This document shows, one piece after another, positions 1 through 11,650 of a stretch of DNA of 64,000 bases (position 1 is the first letter of the stretch; every line of letters begins with the position of its first letter). Where the stretch lies: assembly GCA_036417435.1 (NCBI GenBank), contig CM070899.1, forward strand, positions 67,163,001-67,227,000, in the 5' to 3' direction. The position numbers and the translations under genes are program-made. Source of the DNA: Inia geoffrensis. Taxonomy: Eukaryota; Chordata; Mammalia; Artiodactyla; Iniidae. Under the pieces are notes generated by a model. That model made no database searches, was not told where the DNA came from, and saw only the letters and a program-made list of their open reading frames with translations.

Positions 1-568
1 CGTCTTAGAGGAAAGCAGTGGCAGAATAGTCTATGACATACATCACAGCAAGATCCTTTTTGACCCACCTCCTAGAGAAATGGAAATAAAAACAAAAATA
101 AACAAATGGGACCTCATGAAACTTAAAAGCTTTTGCACAGCAAAGGAAACCATAAACAAGACAAAAAGACAACCCTCAGAATGGGAGAAAATATTTTCTA
201 ATGAAGCAACAGACAAAGGATTAATCTCCAAAATTTACAAGCAGCTCATGTAGATCAATATTAAAAAAAAAAAACAACCCAATCCAAATATGGGCAGAAG
301 ACCTAAACAGACATTTCTCCGACGAAGATATACAGATTGCCAACAAACACATGAAAGGATGCTCAACATCACTAATCATTAGAGAAATGCAAATCAAAAC
401 TACAATGAGGTATCACCTCACAGCAGTCAGAATGGCCATCATCAAAAACTCTACACACAATAAATGCTGGAGCGGGTGTGGAGAAAAGGGAACCCTCTTG
501 CACTGTTGGTGGGAATGTAAATTGATACGGCCACTGTGGAGAAGAGTATGGAGGTTCCTTAAAAAACT
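1..568 (+). mobile_element. L1 ORF2 3' fragment (truncated at both ends)
   Basis: The sequence closely matches the 3' part of ORF2 in the full-length L1 at 2863-10580, corresponding to about 9315-9882 there. It enters from the left window edge and stops abruptly after the conserved GGTTCCTTAAAAAACTAA stretch. The last ORF2 codons, the 3'UTR and the poly-A are all missing, so the 3' end was probably lost by a deletion rather than formed by normal retrotransposition. An in-frame stop (TAG near 251) and small indels break the frame. Non-functional remnant. Confidence 0.9.
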
Positions 569-1009
569 AATAGACTAGAGGTGCTTACTACCCAGAGACT
601 CACTGAAAAAAACAAACAAAAAACTGAAGAATGCATATAGAAACTGATAAAAATATAATAACTGTATAATCCTTACCCATAAAAATAACTATTTGGGGGG
701 GGGGTAGGTTTAAATAAAACCCTAGACAGCAATATGAAGAAAGATGTGTGCAGTGTAGGTGCAGGAGGAAGAGAGGAACAAAGAAATTATTTTCTTATCT
801 AGAAGAGAATAGATATACTGAATAAACATAGGCTTTATAGAAATTTTAAAAATTATGTATATATGTTAAAACTTAAAGGACAACGACTAAAATAAAAGTA
901 ATGCATCATATATATTGCAAGCAACAAAGGGAATAAAGGAAAATAGAAAAAAAAATCAACCACACAGAAAGCAGAAAAGAAAAAAAAAGCAGCAAAGAAA
1001 AAGCGTGGC
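569..1009. other. Intergenic, no gene recognised
   Basis: AT-rich sequence with short homopolymers, including a G run near 696-704. I see no coding signal, RNA gene or recognisable repeat. Confidence 0.5.
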
Positions 1010-1445
1010 TGCAGCAGAAGTGTCCAGATGTCTGCCGAAGATTTGTGATCCTCTACCATAGTGAGGAACTGCTGCTGGGAAGTGGCTGTCAGGCCGAGAA
1101 CTACATTTCCCAGGCCCCTCTTGCTTCTAGGTAGGACCATATGACTAGTTCTCATCAACAAAATGTGAGCAGTAGTGATATAAATAACTTTCAGGCTGAT
1201 GTGGTTAAGAAGCAGCCTAACCCTTTCTTTCCCTTTCTAGGGTGACCTTGGAACCTACATGTTGGGAGTGGCAGCACTGCAAGATGGAAGAAACCTCGAT
1301 TCCTGAATGACTGTGTGGGGCAGACCATACCCTCTGTGCCACTGATTGGATTTTTACATAACAAAATACATACTTCTATTACGTTAAGCCACTGAGGTTT
1401 CCAGGTTCATCTGTAACCTCAGCTGGCACTACCCTAAGTAATGCA
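1010..1445 (+). repeat. Ancient LTR-like repeat
   Basis: The stretch contains a word order I recognise from old mammalian LTR-type repeats: GAAGTGGCTGTCAGGCCGAG, then ACTACATTTCCCAGGCCCC, then an AAGCCACTGAG-type ending. Family assignment was not possible by eye. Boundaries are approximate. Confidence 0.45.
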
Positions 1446-1530
1446 GATGATAAACAGAAAACATAAAATAATTTGACAGAAATAATGTAGGTATATTGTC
1501 AATCACAAAAATGTAAATGGACTAAGCCCA

Positions 1531-1690
1531 AGGGTTGGCAAGCTACAGCTGGCAGGACAAATCTGGCCCTGTGCATTGATTTATGTATTGTCAGTGGCTA
1601 TTTCTGAGTAGTTACAGCAGAGACTATATGGGTCACAGAGCCAAAAATATTTACTGTCTGGTCCTTTCTAGGAAAAGATTGCTGACCTCT
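1531..1690. mobile_element. hAT (Charlie-type) non-autonomous DNA transposon
   Basis: It starts GGGTTGGCAAGCTACAG and ends GATTGCTGACCTCTG, the diverged terminal inverted repeats of the widespread mammalian hAT family with GGCCAAAT and AATATTTACTGTCTGG internal motifs. Related copies lie at about 45647, 59545 and 62255. Old fossil, inserted in an ancient L1. Confidence 0.7.
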
Positions 1691-1733
1691 GAATTAAACC
1701 CATTTATTAAAAAACAGGATGAGAGCAAGTCAA

Positions 1734-1944
1734 TTTTTTTTTTTTTTTTTTGCCGTACGCGGGCCTCTCACTGCCGTGGCCTCTCCCGTTGCAGGGCACA
1801 GGCTCCAGACACGCAGGCTCAGCGGCCATGGCTCACAGGCCCAGCCACTCCAGGACATGTGGGATCTTCCCGGTCTGGGGCATGAACCCCGTGTCCCCTG
1901 CATTGGCAGGTGGACTCTCAACCACTGAGCCACCAGGGAAGCCC
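1734..1944 (-). mobile_element. CHR SINE, short form
   Basis: Read on the minus strand it begins GGGCTTCCCTGGTGGCTCAG, continues through the tRNA-like A- and B-box region, the body with GGGCCTGTGAGCCATGGCC, and a poly-A tail (poly-T at 1734-1751). It is flanked by a direct repeat of about 15 bp (GAGAGCAAGTCAATT at 1721 and GAGAGCAAGTTAATT at 1945), a target-site duplication from L1-type integration. This SINE family is diagnostic of cetaceans and hippos. Confidence 0.95.
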
Positions 1945-2340
1945 GAGAGCAAGTTAATTTTTAAAGATTCAAATAATGCTATTTACCAGAAAACATACTT
2001 TTTAACAATCTCACCAAAGGTTTGCAAATAAGGAAATGGATAAAGATATGTCAAGCAAATACTAACCAAAAGAAAGAATATATAGCAATATTAATATCAG
2101 ACAATATAAAAGGTAATGCGTCAACATTAACAGGAATAAAGTAGTATACTGCATAAGGAGAAAAAGAAACCCCAGGAAGATGAAACAATCTTGAACTTGT
2201 AAGCACCTAATTATATAAAGCAAATGTGATAGAACTACAATAAAAACTTCTTCACAACTATAAATTCAGAGGCAAATTTCAGCACACATCTTTCAGAAAC
2301 TGATAAATCAAGCCAATAAATTTTAGTTATATTAAAGAAG

Positions 2341-2862
2341 GAGCAATTAGGAGATCTGAAACCTGTGACTCCCAATGCAGAATGGGTGGGGGTTTCAGAA
2401 CCACCTGAGGAACTTTTTCAAATAATACGTTACCCAGAGAGGAGAAAAGGAGAGATCTTCTGAGATCTAATTCAGTACACCTCTGTTACTGTCAGAAAGA
2501 GGGGGATCGTTTAGGGATGTTATGTTGTGGTAAAAAGAGGTTGAGAACTGTTAAGTCTTTCTCAAGGTGTTGGACAGTGGCCAACCTCAATGATAAGCAC
2601 CCTGAAAAGAAACATTTGTGACTTATCAAGTACTTAAACCGTTTCCAACATAAGCTACTGCATGGGTACCAGAGACATCAAAGCACTGGAATAAGAAAAA
2701 AAAAAACCTGTTATGAGAGTGACCAGCTACCTCTCCTGATTTTCTGAGTACTTGTTTCTAATTTTCAAAACATTTCAGAGCTTTGTCTTAGTAGATTCGG
2801 TTTAACTAAATGTACAGCTGCTCAGGACAGGAAATAGTTTTTAAGGTGTACAAAACAATCTA
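2341..2862. other. Intergenic, possible decayed hAT sequence
   Basis: The stretch 2360-2550 ends in GGTTGAGAACTGTT, similar to a hAT terminal repeat, and contains GAACCACCTGAGGAACTT. A decayed MER5-type element is plausible but unproven. Nothing else is recognised before the L1 start. Confidence 0.3.
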
Positions 2863-3530
2863 GGGGGGGTGCTGGGAAGATGGCGGAAGAGTAAGACGCG
2901 GACATCACCTTCCTCCCCACAGATACACCAGAAATACATCTACACGTGGAACAACTCCTAAAGAACACCTACTGAACGCTGGCAGAAGACCTCAGACCTC
3001 CCAAAAGGCAAGAAACTCCCCCACGTACCTGGGTAGGGCAAAAGAAAAAAGAATAAACAGAGACAAAAGGATAGGGACGGCACCTGCGCCAGTGGGAGGG
3101 AGCTGTGAAGGAGGAAAAGTCTCCACACACTAGGAAGCCCCTTCGCGGGAGGAGACTGCGGGAGGCGGAGTGGAGAGCTTCGGGTCCGCGGAGGAGAGCA
3201 CAGCAACAGGGGTGCGGAGAACAAAGCGGAGAGATTCCCGCATAGAGGATCGGTGCCGACTGGCACTCACCAGCCCGAGAGGCTTGTCGGCTTACCTGCC
3301 GGGGCGGGCGGGGCTGCGAGCTGAGACTCTGGTTTCGGTTTCTGTCGGAGCGCAGGGAGAGGACTGGGGTTGGCGGCTTGAACATAACCTGAAGGGCTTA
3401 GGGCGCCACGGCTAGCCGGTTGGGAGTCCGGGGAAAAGTCTGTACCTGCCGAAGAGGCAAGACTTTTTCTTCCCTCTTTGTTTCCTGGTGCGCGAGGAGA
3501 GCGGTTTAAGAGCGCTGCTTAAAGGAGCTC

Positions 3531-3780
3531 CAGAGACGGGCGCGAGCCACGGCTAAAAGCACGGTCCTCAGAGACAGGCGCGAGCCGCGGCTAAAGGCGC
3601 GGACCCCAGAGACGGGCGCGAGCCGCGGCTAAAAGCACGGTCCTCAGAGACAGGCGCGAGCCGCGGCTAAAGGCGCGGACCCCAGAGACGGGCGCGAGCC
3701 GCGGCTAAAAGCACGGTCCTCAGAGACAGGCGCGAGACGAGGCTGAAAGCGCGGTCTCCGGAGACGGGCGGGAGATGCTG
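3531..3780 (+). repeat. GC-rich ~38-bp tandem repeat inside the L1 5'UTR
   Basis: About six and a half copies of a unit beginning CAGAGACRGGCGCGAGCC and containing GCGGCTAAA. The units alternate in type (GGGCGCG...AAAAGCACGGTCCT, then AGGCGCG...AAAGGCGCGGACCC), giving a higher-order period of about 76 bp. Every unit carries several CpGs. The minus-strand L1 has only about one and a half copies of this block (near 25915-25975), so copy number differs between elements. Confidence 0.9.
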
Positions 3781-4437
3781 GGGCTGCTGCTGCCGCCACC
3801 AAGGGGTCCGTGTGCGAGCACAGGTCACTGTCCACACCCCTCTTCCGGGGAGCCTGTGCAGCCCGCCTATGCCAGGTTCCCGGGATCCAGGGACATCTTC
3901 CCAGGGAGAACGCACAGCGGGCCTCGGGCTGGTGCAACGTCACGCCGGCCTCTGCCGGCGCAGGCCCGCCCCGCACGCCATGCACCTCCCTCCCCCCGGC
4001 CTGAGTGCGCCAGAGCCCCCCAGTCAGCGGCTCCTTTAACCCCGTCCTGTCTGAGCAAAAAACAGACGCCCTCCAGCGACCTACACGCAGAGGCAGGGCC
4101 AAGTCCAAAGCTGAGCTCCTGTGAGCTGTGAGAACAAAGAAAAAGGGAAATCTCTCCCAGCAGCCTCAGAAACAGGGGATTAAAGCTCCACAATCAACTT
4201 GATGTACCCCGCATCTGTGGAATACATAAATAGAGAGCAAATCATCCCAAATTGAGGTGGTGGACTTCGAATGCAAGATCTATGCTTTTTTCCCCTTTTC
4301 CTCTTTTTGTGAATGTGTATGTGTATGCTTCTGTTTGAGATCTTGTCTGTATAGCTTTGCTTCCACCGTTCGTCCTAGAGTTCTATCCGTACATATTTTT
4401 TTTTAATAATTAATTTTAATAATTCTATTATACTTTA

Positions 4438-4900
4438 CCTTCTTTCTTTCTCTCTTTCCTTCCTTCCCTCCTTTAGACAGTGAATCATCCCAAATTGAGG
4501 AGGTGGTCTTTGGGACCAAGATTTATGATTTTTTCCCCTTTGCCTCTTTTTGTGAGGGTGTATGTGTAAGCTTCTGTGTAATATTTTGTCTGTATAGCGT
4601 GGCCTCCACCATTTGTCCTAAGGTTCTATCTGTCCCTTTTTTTCTTCCCCTAAATAATTATGTTTTAATTCAATAACTTTATTATACTTTACTTCATTCT
4701 ATTTTACTGTATCTACTTTCTGTCTTTTTTCCTTCCTTCCCTCCTTCCTTCCTTCCTCCCTCCCTCCCTTTCTTTCCTTCTTGCCTTCTTTCCTTCTTTC
4801 CTTCTTTCTTTCTTTCTCCCTTCCCTCCCTCCTTCCTTCCTTCCTTCCTTCCTTCCTTCCCTCCTTTCTTTCTTTCTTTCTTTCTTTCTTCCCACTTCTA
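4438..4900 (+). repeat. Polypyrimidine (CTTT/CCTT)n tracts
   Basis: Two low-complexity CT tracts, a short one at 4438-4470 and a long one at 4720-4900 made of CTTT, CCTT and CCCT units, lie in the 3' part of the L1 5'UTR. The equivalent (GAAA)n tract is in the minus-strand L1 at 24978-25180. The lysine/arginine/glutamate reading frame over it is only a repeat artefact. Confidence 0.9.
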
Positions 4901-5441
4901 CTAATTCTCTCTACTTTCTCTCCCTTTAAATCTGAGCCGTGTGGATGAAAGGCTCTTGCTGCTCCAGCCAGGAGTCAGGACTCTGCCTCTGAGATGGGAG
5001 AGCCAACTTCAGGACACTGGTCCACAAGAGACCTCCCAGCTCCACATAATATCAAATGGCGAAAATCTCCCAGGGACCTCCATCTTAACACCAGCACCCT
5101 GCTTCACTCAACGACCAACAAGCTACAGTGCTGGACAACCTATGCCAAACAACTAGCAAAACAGGAACACAACCCCACCCATGAGCAGAGAGGCTGCCTA
5201 AAATCATAATAAGTCCACAGACACCCCAAAACACACCACCAGACATGGACCTGCCCACTAGAGAGACAAGATCTAGCCACATCCACCACAACACAGGCAC
5301 TATCCCCCTCCACCAGGAAGCCAACACAACCCACTGGACCAACCTTAGCCACTGGAGACAGACATCAAAAACAACGGGAACTACGAACGTACAGCCTGCA
5401 AAAAAAAAAAAGGAGACCCCAAACACAGTAAGATAAGCAAA

Positions 5442-6333
5442 ATGAGAAGACAGAAAAACACACAGCAGATGAAGGAGCAAGACAAAAACCCACCAGACCT
5501 AACAAATGAAGAGGTAATAGGCAGTCTACCTGAAAAAGAATTCAGAATAATGATAGTAAAGATGATCCAAAATCTTGGAAATAGAATGGACAAAATGCAA
5601 GAAACATTTAACAAGGACCTAGAAGAACTAAAGATGAAACACAACAATGAACAACACAATAAATGAAATTAAAAGTATTCTAGATGGGATCAATAGCAGA
5701 ATAACTGAGGCAGAAGAACGGATAAGTGACCTGGAAGATAAAATAGTGGAAATAACTACTGCAGAGCAGAATAAAGAAAAAAGAATGAAAAGAATTGAGG
5801 ACAGTCTAAGAGACCTCTGGGAAAACATTAAACACACCAACATTCAAATTATAGGGGTTCCAGAAGAAGAAGAGAAAAAGAAAGGGACTGAGAAAATATT
5901 TGAAAAGATTATAGTTGAAAATTTCCCTAATATGGGAAAGGAAATAGTTAACCAACTCTAGGAAGCAGAGAGAGTCCCATACAGGATAAATCCAGAGAGA
6001 AATACGCCAAGATGCATATTAATCAAACTGTCAAAAATTAAACACAAAGAAAGCATATTAAAAGCAGCAAGGGAAAAACAACAAATAACACACAAGGGAA
6101 TCCCCATAAGGTTAACAGCTGATCTCTCAGCAGAAACTCTGCAAGCCAGAAGGGAGTGGCAGGACATACTGAAAGTGATGAAGGAGAAAAACCTGCAACC
6201 AAGATTACTCTACCCAGCAAGGATCTCATTCAGATTTGATGGAGAAATTAAAACCTTTACAGACAAGCAAAAGATGAGAGAGTTCAGCACCACCAAACCA
6301 GCTTTACAACAAATGCTAAAGGAACTTCTCTAG
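5442..6333 (+). pseudogene. L1 ORF1 (RNA-binding chaperone), broken
   Basis: ORF1 encodes the L1 nucleic-acid chaperone that trimerises through a coiled coil and packages L1 RNA in cis. The start ATG at 5442 begins MRRQKNTQQMKEQDKN. The coiled-coil half is open to 5666, where a small indel near 5640-5650 shifts the frame. It resumes in the next frame through the RRM-like stretch with IIGVPEEEEKKKG. A TAG at 5959-5961 then truncates it where the minus-strand copy reads through. The C-terminal domain remains readable to the natural stop at about 6331-6333. Two lesions make it non-functional. Confidence 0.9.
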
Positions 6334-6391
6334 ACAAGAAACACAAGAGAAGGAAAAGACCTATAACAACGAACCCAAAACAATTTAGAAA

Positions 6392-9300
6392 ATGGGAATA
6401 GGAACATACATGTCAATAATTACTATAAATGTAAATAGACTAAATGCTCCCACCAAAAGACACAGACTGGCTGAGTGGATACAAAAACAAGACCCATATA
6501 TATGCTGTCTACAAGAGACCCACTTCAGACCTAGAGACACATACAGACTGAAAGTAAGGGGATGGAAAAAGATATTCCATGCAAATGGAAACAAAAAGAA
6601 AGCTGGAGTAGCAATTCTCATATCAGACAAAACAGACTTTAATATAAAGACTATTACAAGAGACAAAGAAGGACACTAAATGATCAAGGGATCGATCCAA
6701 GAAGAAGATATACCAATTGTAAATATTTATGCACCCAACATAGGAGCACCTCAATACATAAGGCAAAAACTAACAGCCATAAAAGGGGAAATTGACAGTA
6801 ACACATTCATAGTAGGGGACTTCAACACCCCACTTTCACCAATGGACAGATCATCCAAAATGAAAATAAATAAGGAAACACAAGCTTTAAATGACATATT
6901 AAACACGATGGACTTAATTGATATTTATAGGACACTCCATCCAAAAACAACAGAATACACATTTTTCTCAAGTGCTCATGGAACATTCTCCAGGATAGAT
7001 CATATCTTGGGTCACAAATCAAGCCTTGGTAAATTTAAGAAAATTGAAATTGTATCAAGTATCTTTTCCGACAACAACGCCATGAGACTAGATATCAATT
7101 ACAGGAAAAGATATGTAAAAAATACAAACACATGGAGGCTAAACAATACACTACTTAATAATGAAGTGATCACTGAAGAAATCAAAGAGGAAATAAAAAA
7201 ATACCTAGAAACAAAAGACAATGGAGACACGACGACCCAAAACACATGGGATGCTGCAAAAGCAGTTCTAAGAGGGAAGTTTATAGCAATACAAGCCCAC
7301 CTTAAGAAGCAGGAAACATCCCGAATAAACCACCTAACCTTACACCTAAAGCAATTAGAGAAAGAAGAACAAAAAAACTCCAAAGTTACGAGAAGGAAAG
7401 AAATCATAAAGATCAGATCAGAAATAAATAAAAAAGAAATGAAGGAAACAATAGCAAAGATCAAATAAAACTAAAAGCTGGTTCTTTGAGAAGATAAACA
7501 AAATAGATAAACCATTAGCCAGACTCATCAAGAAAAATAGGGAGAAGACTCAAATCAATAGAATTAGAAATGAAAAAGGAGAAGTAACAACTGACAATGC
7601 AGAAATAAAAATGATCATGAGAGATTACTACAAGCAACTCTATGCCAATAAAATGGACAACCTGGAAGAAATGGACAAATTCTTAGAAATGCACAAACTA
7701 CCAAGACTGAATCAGGAAGAAATAGAAAATATGAACAGACCAATCACAAACACTGAAACTGAAACTGTGATTAAAAATCTTCCAACAAACAAAAGCCCAG
7801 GACCAGATGGCTTCACAGGAGAATTCTATCAAGCATTTAGAGAAGAGCTAACACCTATCCTTCTCAAACTCTTCCAAAATATAGCAGAGGGAGGAACACT
7901 CCCCAATTCCTTCTACGAGGCCACCATCACCTTGATACCAAAACCAGACAAGGATGTCACAAAGAAAGAAAACTACAGGCCAATATCACTGATGAACATA
8001 GATGCAAAAATCCTCAACAAAATACTAGCAAACCGAATCCAACAGCACATTAAAAGGATCATACACCATGATCAAGTGGGGTTTATTTCAGGAATGCAAG
8101 GATTCTTCAATATACGCAAATCTATCAATGTGATACACCATATTAACATACTGAAGGAGAAAAACCATATGATCATCTCAATAGATGCAGAGAAAGCTTT
8201 TGACAAAATTCAACACCCATTTATGATAAAAACCCTGCAGAAAGTAGGCATAGAGGGAACTTTCCTCAACATAATAAAGGCCATATATGACAAGCCCACA
8301 GCCAGCATCATCCTCAATGGTGAAAAACTGAAAGCATTTCCACTACGATCAGGAACAAGACAAGGTTGCCCACTCTCACCACTCTTATTCAACATAGTTT
8401 TGGAAGTTTTAGCCACAGCAATCAGAGAAGAAAAGGAAATAAAAGGAATCCAAATCAGAAAAGAAGAAGTAAAGCTGTCACTGTTTGCAGATGACATGAT
8501 ACTATACATAGAGAATCCTAAAGATGCTACCAGAAAACTACTAGAGCTAATCAATGAATTTGGTAAAGTAGCAGGATACAAAATTAATGCACAGAAATCT
8601 CTGGCATTCCTATATACTAGTGATGAAAAATCTGAAAGGGAAATCAAGAAAACACTCCCATTTACCATTGCAACAAAAAGAATAAAATATCTAGGAATAA
8701 ACCTACCTAAGGAGACAAAAGACCTATATGCAGAAAATTATAAGACACTGATGAAAGAAATTAAAGACGATACAAATAGATGGAGAGATATACCATGTTC
8801 TTGGATTGTAAGAATCAACATTGTGAAAATGACTCTACTACCCAAAGCAATCTACATATTCAATGCAATCCCTATGAAACTACCACTGGCATTTTTCACA
8901 GAACTAGAACAAAAAATTTCACAATTTGTATGGAAACACAAAAGACCCCAAATAGCCAAAGCAATCTTGAGAACGAAAAACGGAGCTGGAGGAATCAGGC
9001 TCCCTGACTTCAGACTATACTACAAAGCTACAGTAATCAAGACAGTATGGTACTGGCACAAAAACAGAAATATAGATCAATGGAACAGGATAGAAAGCCC
9101 AGAGATAAACCCACACACATATGGACACCTTATCTTTGATAAAGGTAGCAGGAATATACAGTGGAGAAAGGGCTGCCTTTTCAATAAGTGTTGCTGGGAA
9201 AACTGGACAGCCACATGTAAAAGTATGAGCTTAGATCACTCCCTAACACCATACACAAAAATAAGCTCAAAATGGATTAAAGACCTAAATATAAGGCCAG

Positions 9301-10208
9301 AAACTATCAAACTCTTAGAGGAAAACATAGGCACAACACTCTATGACATAAATCACAGCAAGATCCTTTTTGACCCACCTCCTAGAGAAATGGAAATAAA
9401 AACAAAAATAAACAAATGGGACCTAATAAAACTTCAAAGCTTTTGCACAGCAAAGGAAACCATAAACAAGACCAAAAGGCAACCCTCAGAATGGGAGAAA
9501 ATATTTGCAAATGAATCAACTGACAAAGGATTAATCTCCAAAATTTACATGCAGCTCATGCAGCTCAATAACAAAAAAACAAACAACCCAATCCAAAAAT
9601 GGGCAGAAGACCTAAATAGACATTTCTCCAAAGAAGATATACAGATTGCCAACAAACACATGAAAGAATGCTCAACATCATTAATCATTAGAGAAATACA
9701 AATCAAGGCTACAATGAGATATTATCTCACAACAGTCAGAATGGCCATCATCAAAAAATCTGGGAACAGTAAATGCTGGAGAGGGTGTGGAGAAAAGAGA
9801 ACCCTCCTGCACTGCTGGTGGGAATGTGAATTGGTTCAGCCACTGTGGAGAACAGTATGGAGGTTCCTTAAAAAACTAAAAATAGAACTACCATATGACC
9901 CAGCAATCCCACTACTGGGCATATACCCTGAGAAAACCATAATTCAAAAAGAGTCATGTACCAAAATGTTCATTGCAGCTCTATTTACAATAGCCCGGAG
10001 ATGGAAACAACCTAAGTGCCCATCGTCAGATGAATGGATAAAGAAGATGTGGCACATATACACAATGGAATATTACTCATCCATAAAAAGAAACGAAATT
10101 GAGCTATTTGTAATGAGGTGGATAGACCTCGAGTCTGTCATACAGAGTGAAGTAAGTCAGAAAGACAAAGACAAATACCGTATGCTAACACATATATATG
10201 GAATTTAA
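6392..10208 (+). pseudogene. L1 ORF2 (endonuclease/reverse transcriptase), nearly intact
   Basis: ORF2 encodes the APE-like endonuclease and reverse transcriptase that carry out target-primed reverse transcription. The endonuclease (6392-7100) shows QETH, GDFNTPLS and SRIDHILG motifs, but the usual SDH near its end reads SDN at 7070-7075, replacing the catalytic histidine. A 3-nt loss creates a TAA at 6677-6679; an extra A in the A run near 7460 shifts the frame, ending that part at 7468. From there one frame is open to 10208. It holds the reverse transcriptase with the FADD catalytic motif (about 8484-8498) and the C-terminal CWWEC cysteine-rich segment (about 9808-9830). Only three disabling changes were seen. 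Confidence 0.92.
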
Positions 10209-10580
10209 GAAAAAAAATGTTATGAAGAACCTAGGAGTAAGACAGGAATAAAGACACAGACCTACTGGAGAACGGACTTGAGGATATGGGGAGGGGGAGG
10301 GGTGAGCTGTGATAGGGCGAGGGAGGGGCATGGACATATATATACTAACAAACATAAGGTAGATAGCTAGTGGGAAGCAGCCGCATGGCACAGGGATATC
10401 GGCTTGGTGCTTTGTGACCGCCTGGAGGGGTGGGATAGGGAGGGTGGGAGGGAGGGAGACGCAAGAGGGAAGAGATATGCGAACGTGTGTATATGTATAA
10501 CTGATTCACTTTGTTATAAAGTAGAAACTGACACACCATTGTAAAGCAATTATACCCCAATAAAGATGTTAAAAAAAAAA
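10209..10580 (+). other. L1 3'UTR and poly-A
   Basis: It begins directly after the ORF2 stop. It contains a G-rich stretch (10288-10328 and 10425-10470), typical of L1 3'UTRs, and ends in CCAATAAAGATGTT followed by ten A residues. Confidence 0.9.
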
Positions 10581-11470
10581 TCTATATATTGACTTAAAAT
10601 CTTGGCTGAACAGCTTTAGGAAAATTTTACCAATAGACAACCTATTAAAAGGTCATCTACTCCCTCTAAAAGTTCAATGTTCACTGCACAAGAGAAATTC
10701 ATTTAATCTAAGGAAACCGCAAAAATGAAATTTAACTCTGCCGTAAAATAGAGGAATGTAATGTTCTCATTCAATCAGTCCACCAGTCCACTTGGTTTCC
10801 TCTCTAGACCTCACCTATGGGAAGGAATTTATAATAATGTAGTCAGTATATCAAAATTCCTCTCTAACAAATAAATTCTATGTCCATGGAAGTTTGCAAT
10901 GAATATATTTTGAGACTACACATTCAAAGGCAAGAGAAAAGAAATTGTGTCTAAATAATGGACTGAGGCACTAGTTCAGAAAATAAAAATACATAATTTC
11001 GGAGTAATGAGGAAAACATAAAATACTAGGGAGAGAAGTTCAGTTCTGACATGGCAAACAGGGAATACTACTTATTCTTGAATAGCTAAGTGACATGGTA
11101 AAAACCTGAAAGAAGGATTAGAGCAGAAAGCGAGAGGCTAGAAGACCTGGATGGTCCATGCGTGAGTTGATGAGGGTGAGGATTTAGAGGAATGGCCCTA
11201 AAGATGAGATTTAATGTGAATGAAGACTGGGGAGGAGGAGCCAACCAGACAGGGAACGACTGGAAGATTGAGGAAAAACAGAAGGAGGAGGAGGGAGGAG
11301 GAAAGAAGGGAAGATGGAAGAACAAAGATTACACTCATTACATTTACAAAATTGGTGCAGGCATGACGACAGGCAAGAGAAACCTGTATCTATTCGTGGA
11401 GGTTAGTTTTAGGCCTATTAAATTTAAGATGAAAGATAAAGATCAAAGATAAAAATCAGGCCAGCATTTG
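10581..11470. other. Unique intergenic sequence
   Basis: No recognised repeat or gene. A purine-rich GGAGGAGGGAGGAGG stretch occurs near 11280-11310. Short open frames over it lack any family resemblance. Confidence 0.4.
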
Positions 11471-11473
11471 AAT

Positions 11474-11650
11474 ACAGTGATGCTCAAACAGTAGCCCTTA
11501 GAGCCCTGCATCATAATCCCCTGTGTGCCTATTAAAATGCAGATTTCAGGGCTCCCCTCCAGACCTACTGAACCACAATCCCAGGAATCTGGATTAAATG
11601 AATTTAGAGGGAGGTACTGAGGGCACTGGAGTGTTCCCCATTGAACCAGA
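11474..11650 (+). mobile_element. MER5-type hAT non-autonomous element, decayed
   Basis: It starts CAGTGATGCTCAAACAGTAG and contains CCTATTAAAATGCAGATT and ACCACAATCCCAGGAATCTG, matching the order of words in the common MER5A hAT repeat. The 3' half is poorly conserved. Confidence 0.65.

Larger units (their letters stand above)
1450..2340 (+). mobile_element. Ancient L1 ORF2 (endonuclease region) fragment, interrupted
   Basis: Phrases such as AATGTAAATGGACTAA near 1511 and CTAACCAAAAGAAAG near 2063 are hallmarks of the L1 ORF2 N-terminal endonuclease coding region. The frame is heavily decayed. It is interrupted first by an old hAT element (about 1531-1690) and then by a CHR SINE (1734-1944). 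No coding capacity remains. Confidence 0.6.
2863..5441 (+). promoter_or_regulatory. L1 5'UTR / internal promoter region
   Basis: CpG-rich leader of the L1, long at about 2.6 kb. The GATGGCGG core near 2879 resembles a YY1-type site (established for human L1; here inference). Downstream come the GC-rich repeat block (3531-3780), a second GC-rich segment to about 4130, two related copies of a TGTCTGTATAGC-containing unit (about 4250-4400 and 4490-4630), and polypyrimidine runs (4438-4470, 4720-4900). Confidence 0.8.
2863..10580 (+). mobile_element. Full-length L1 (LINE-1) retrotransposon
   Basis: Complete autonomous-type L1 of about 7.7 kb: a 5'UTR starting with a G run and the motif GAAGATGGCGGAAGAGTAAG, a GC-rich tandem-repeat block, a polypyrimidine tract, ORF1 (5442-6333), ORF2 (6392-10208), a 3'UTR with AATAAAGATGTT and a 10-nt A tail. 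The flanks AACAATCTA (before) and AAAAATCTA (after) could be a weak target-site duplication. It is disabled by an ORF1 frameshift and stop, an ORF2 stop, and an ORF2 frameshift. The small number of lesions implies a fairly recent insertion. A second, older-looking copy of the same type lies on the minus strand at 19341-25993. Confidence 0.95.

Noticed and set aside
3531..3780. Regular repeats considered as a CRISPR-like array
   Set aside because: Units are directly adjacent without unique spacers, and the context is a mammalian L1.
2958..4193. Several 80-150-codon frames in the first part of the plus-strand L1
   Set aside because: CpG-rich 5'UTR repeats give chance frames on both strands. 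None resembles a known protein, and an L1 5'UTR-encoded antisense ORF as in primates could not be shown.
8210..8668. 152-codon minus-strand frame inside ORF2 (and its mirror at 21268-21717)
   Set aside because: Antisense shadow of the conserved L1 reverse transcriptase. It recurs in both L1s because the sense strand is conserved.
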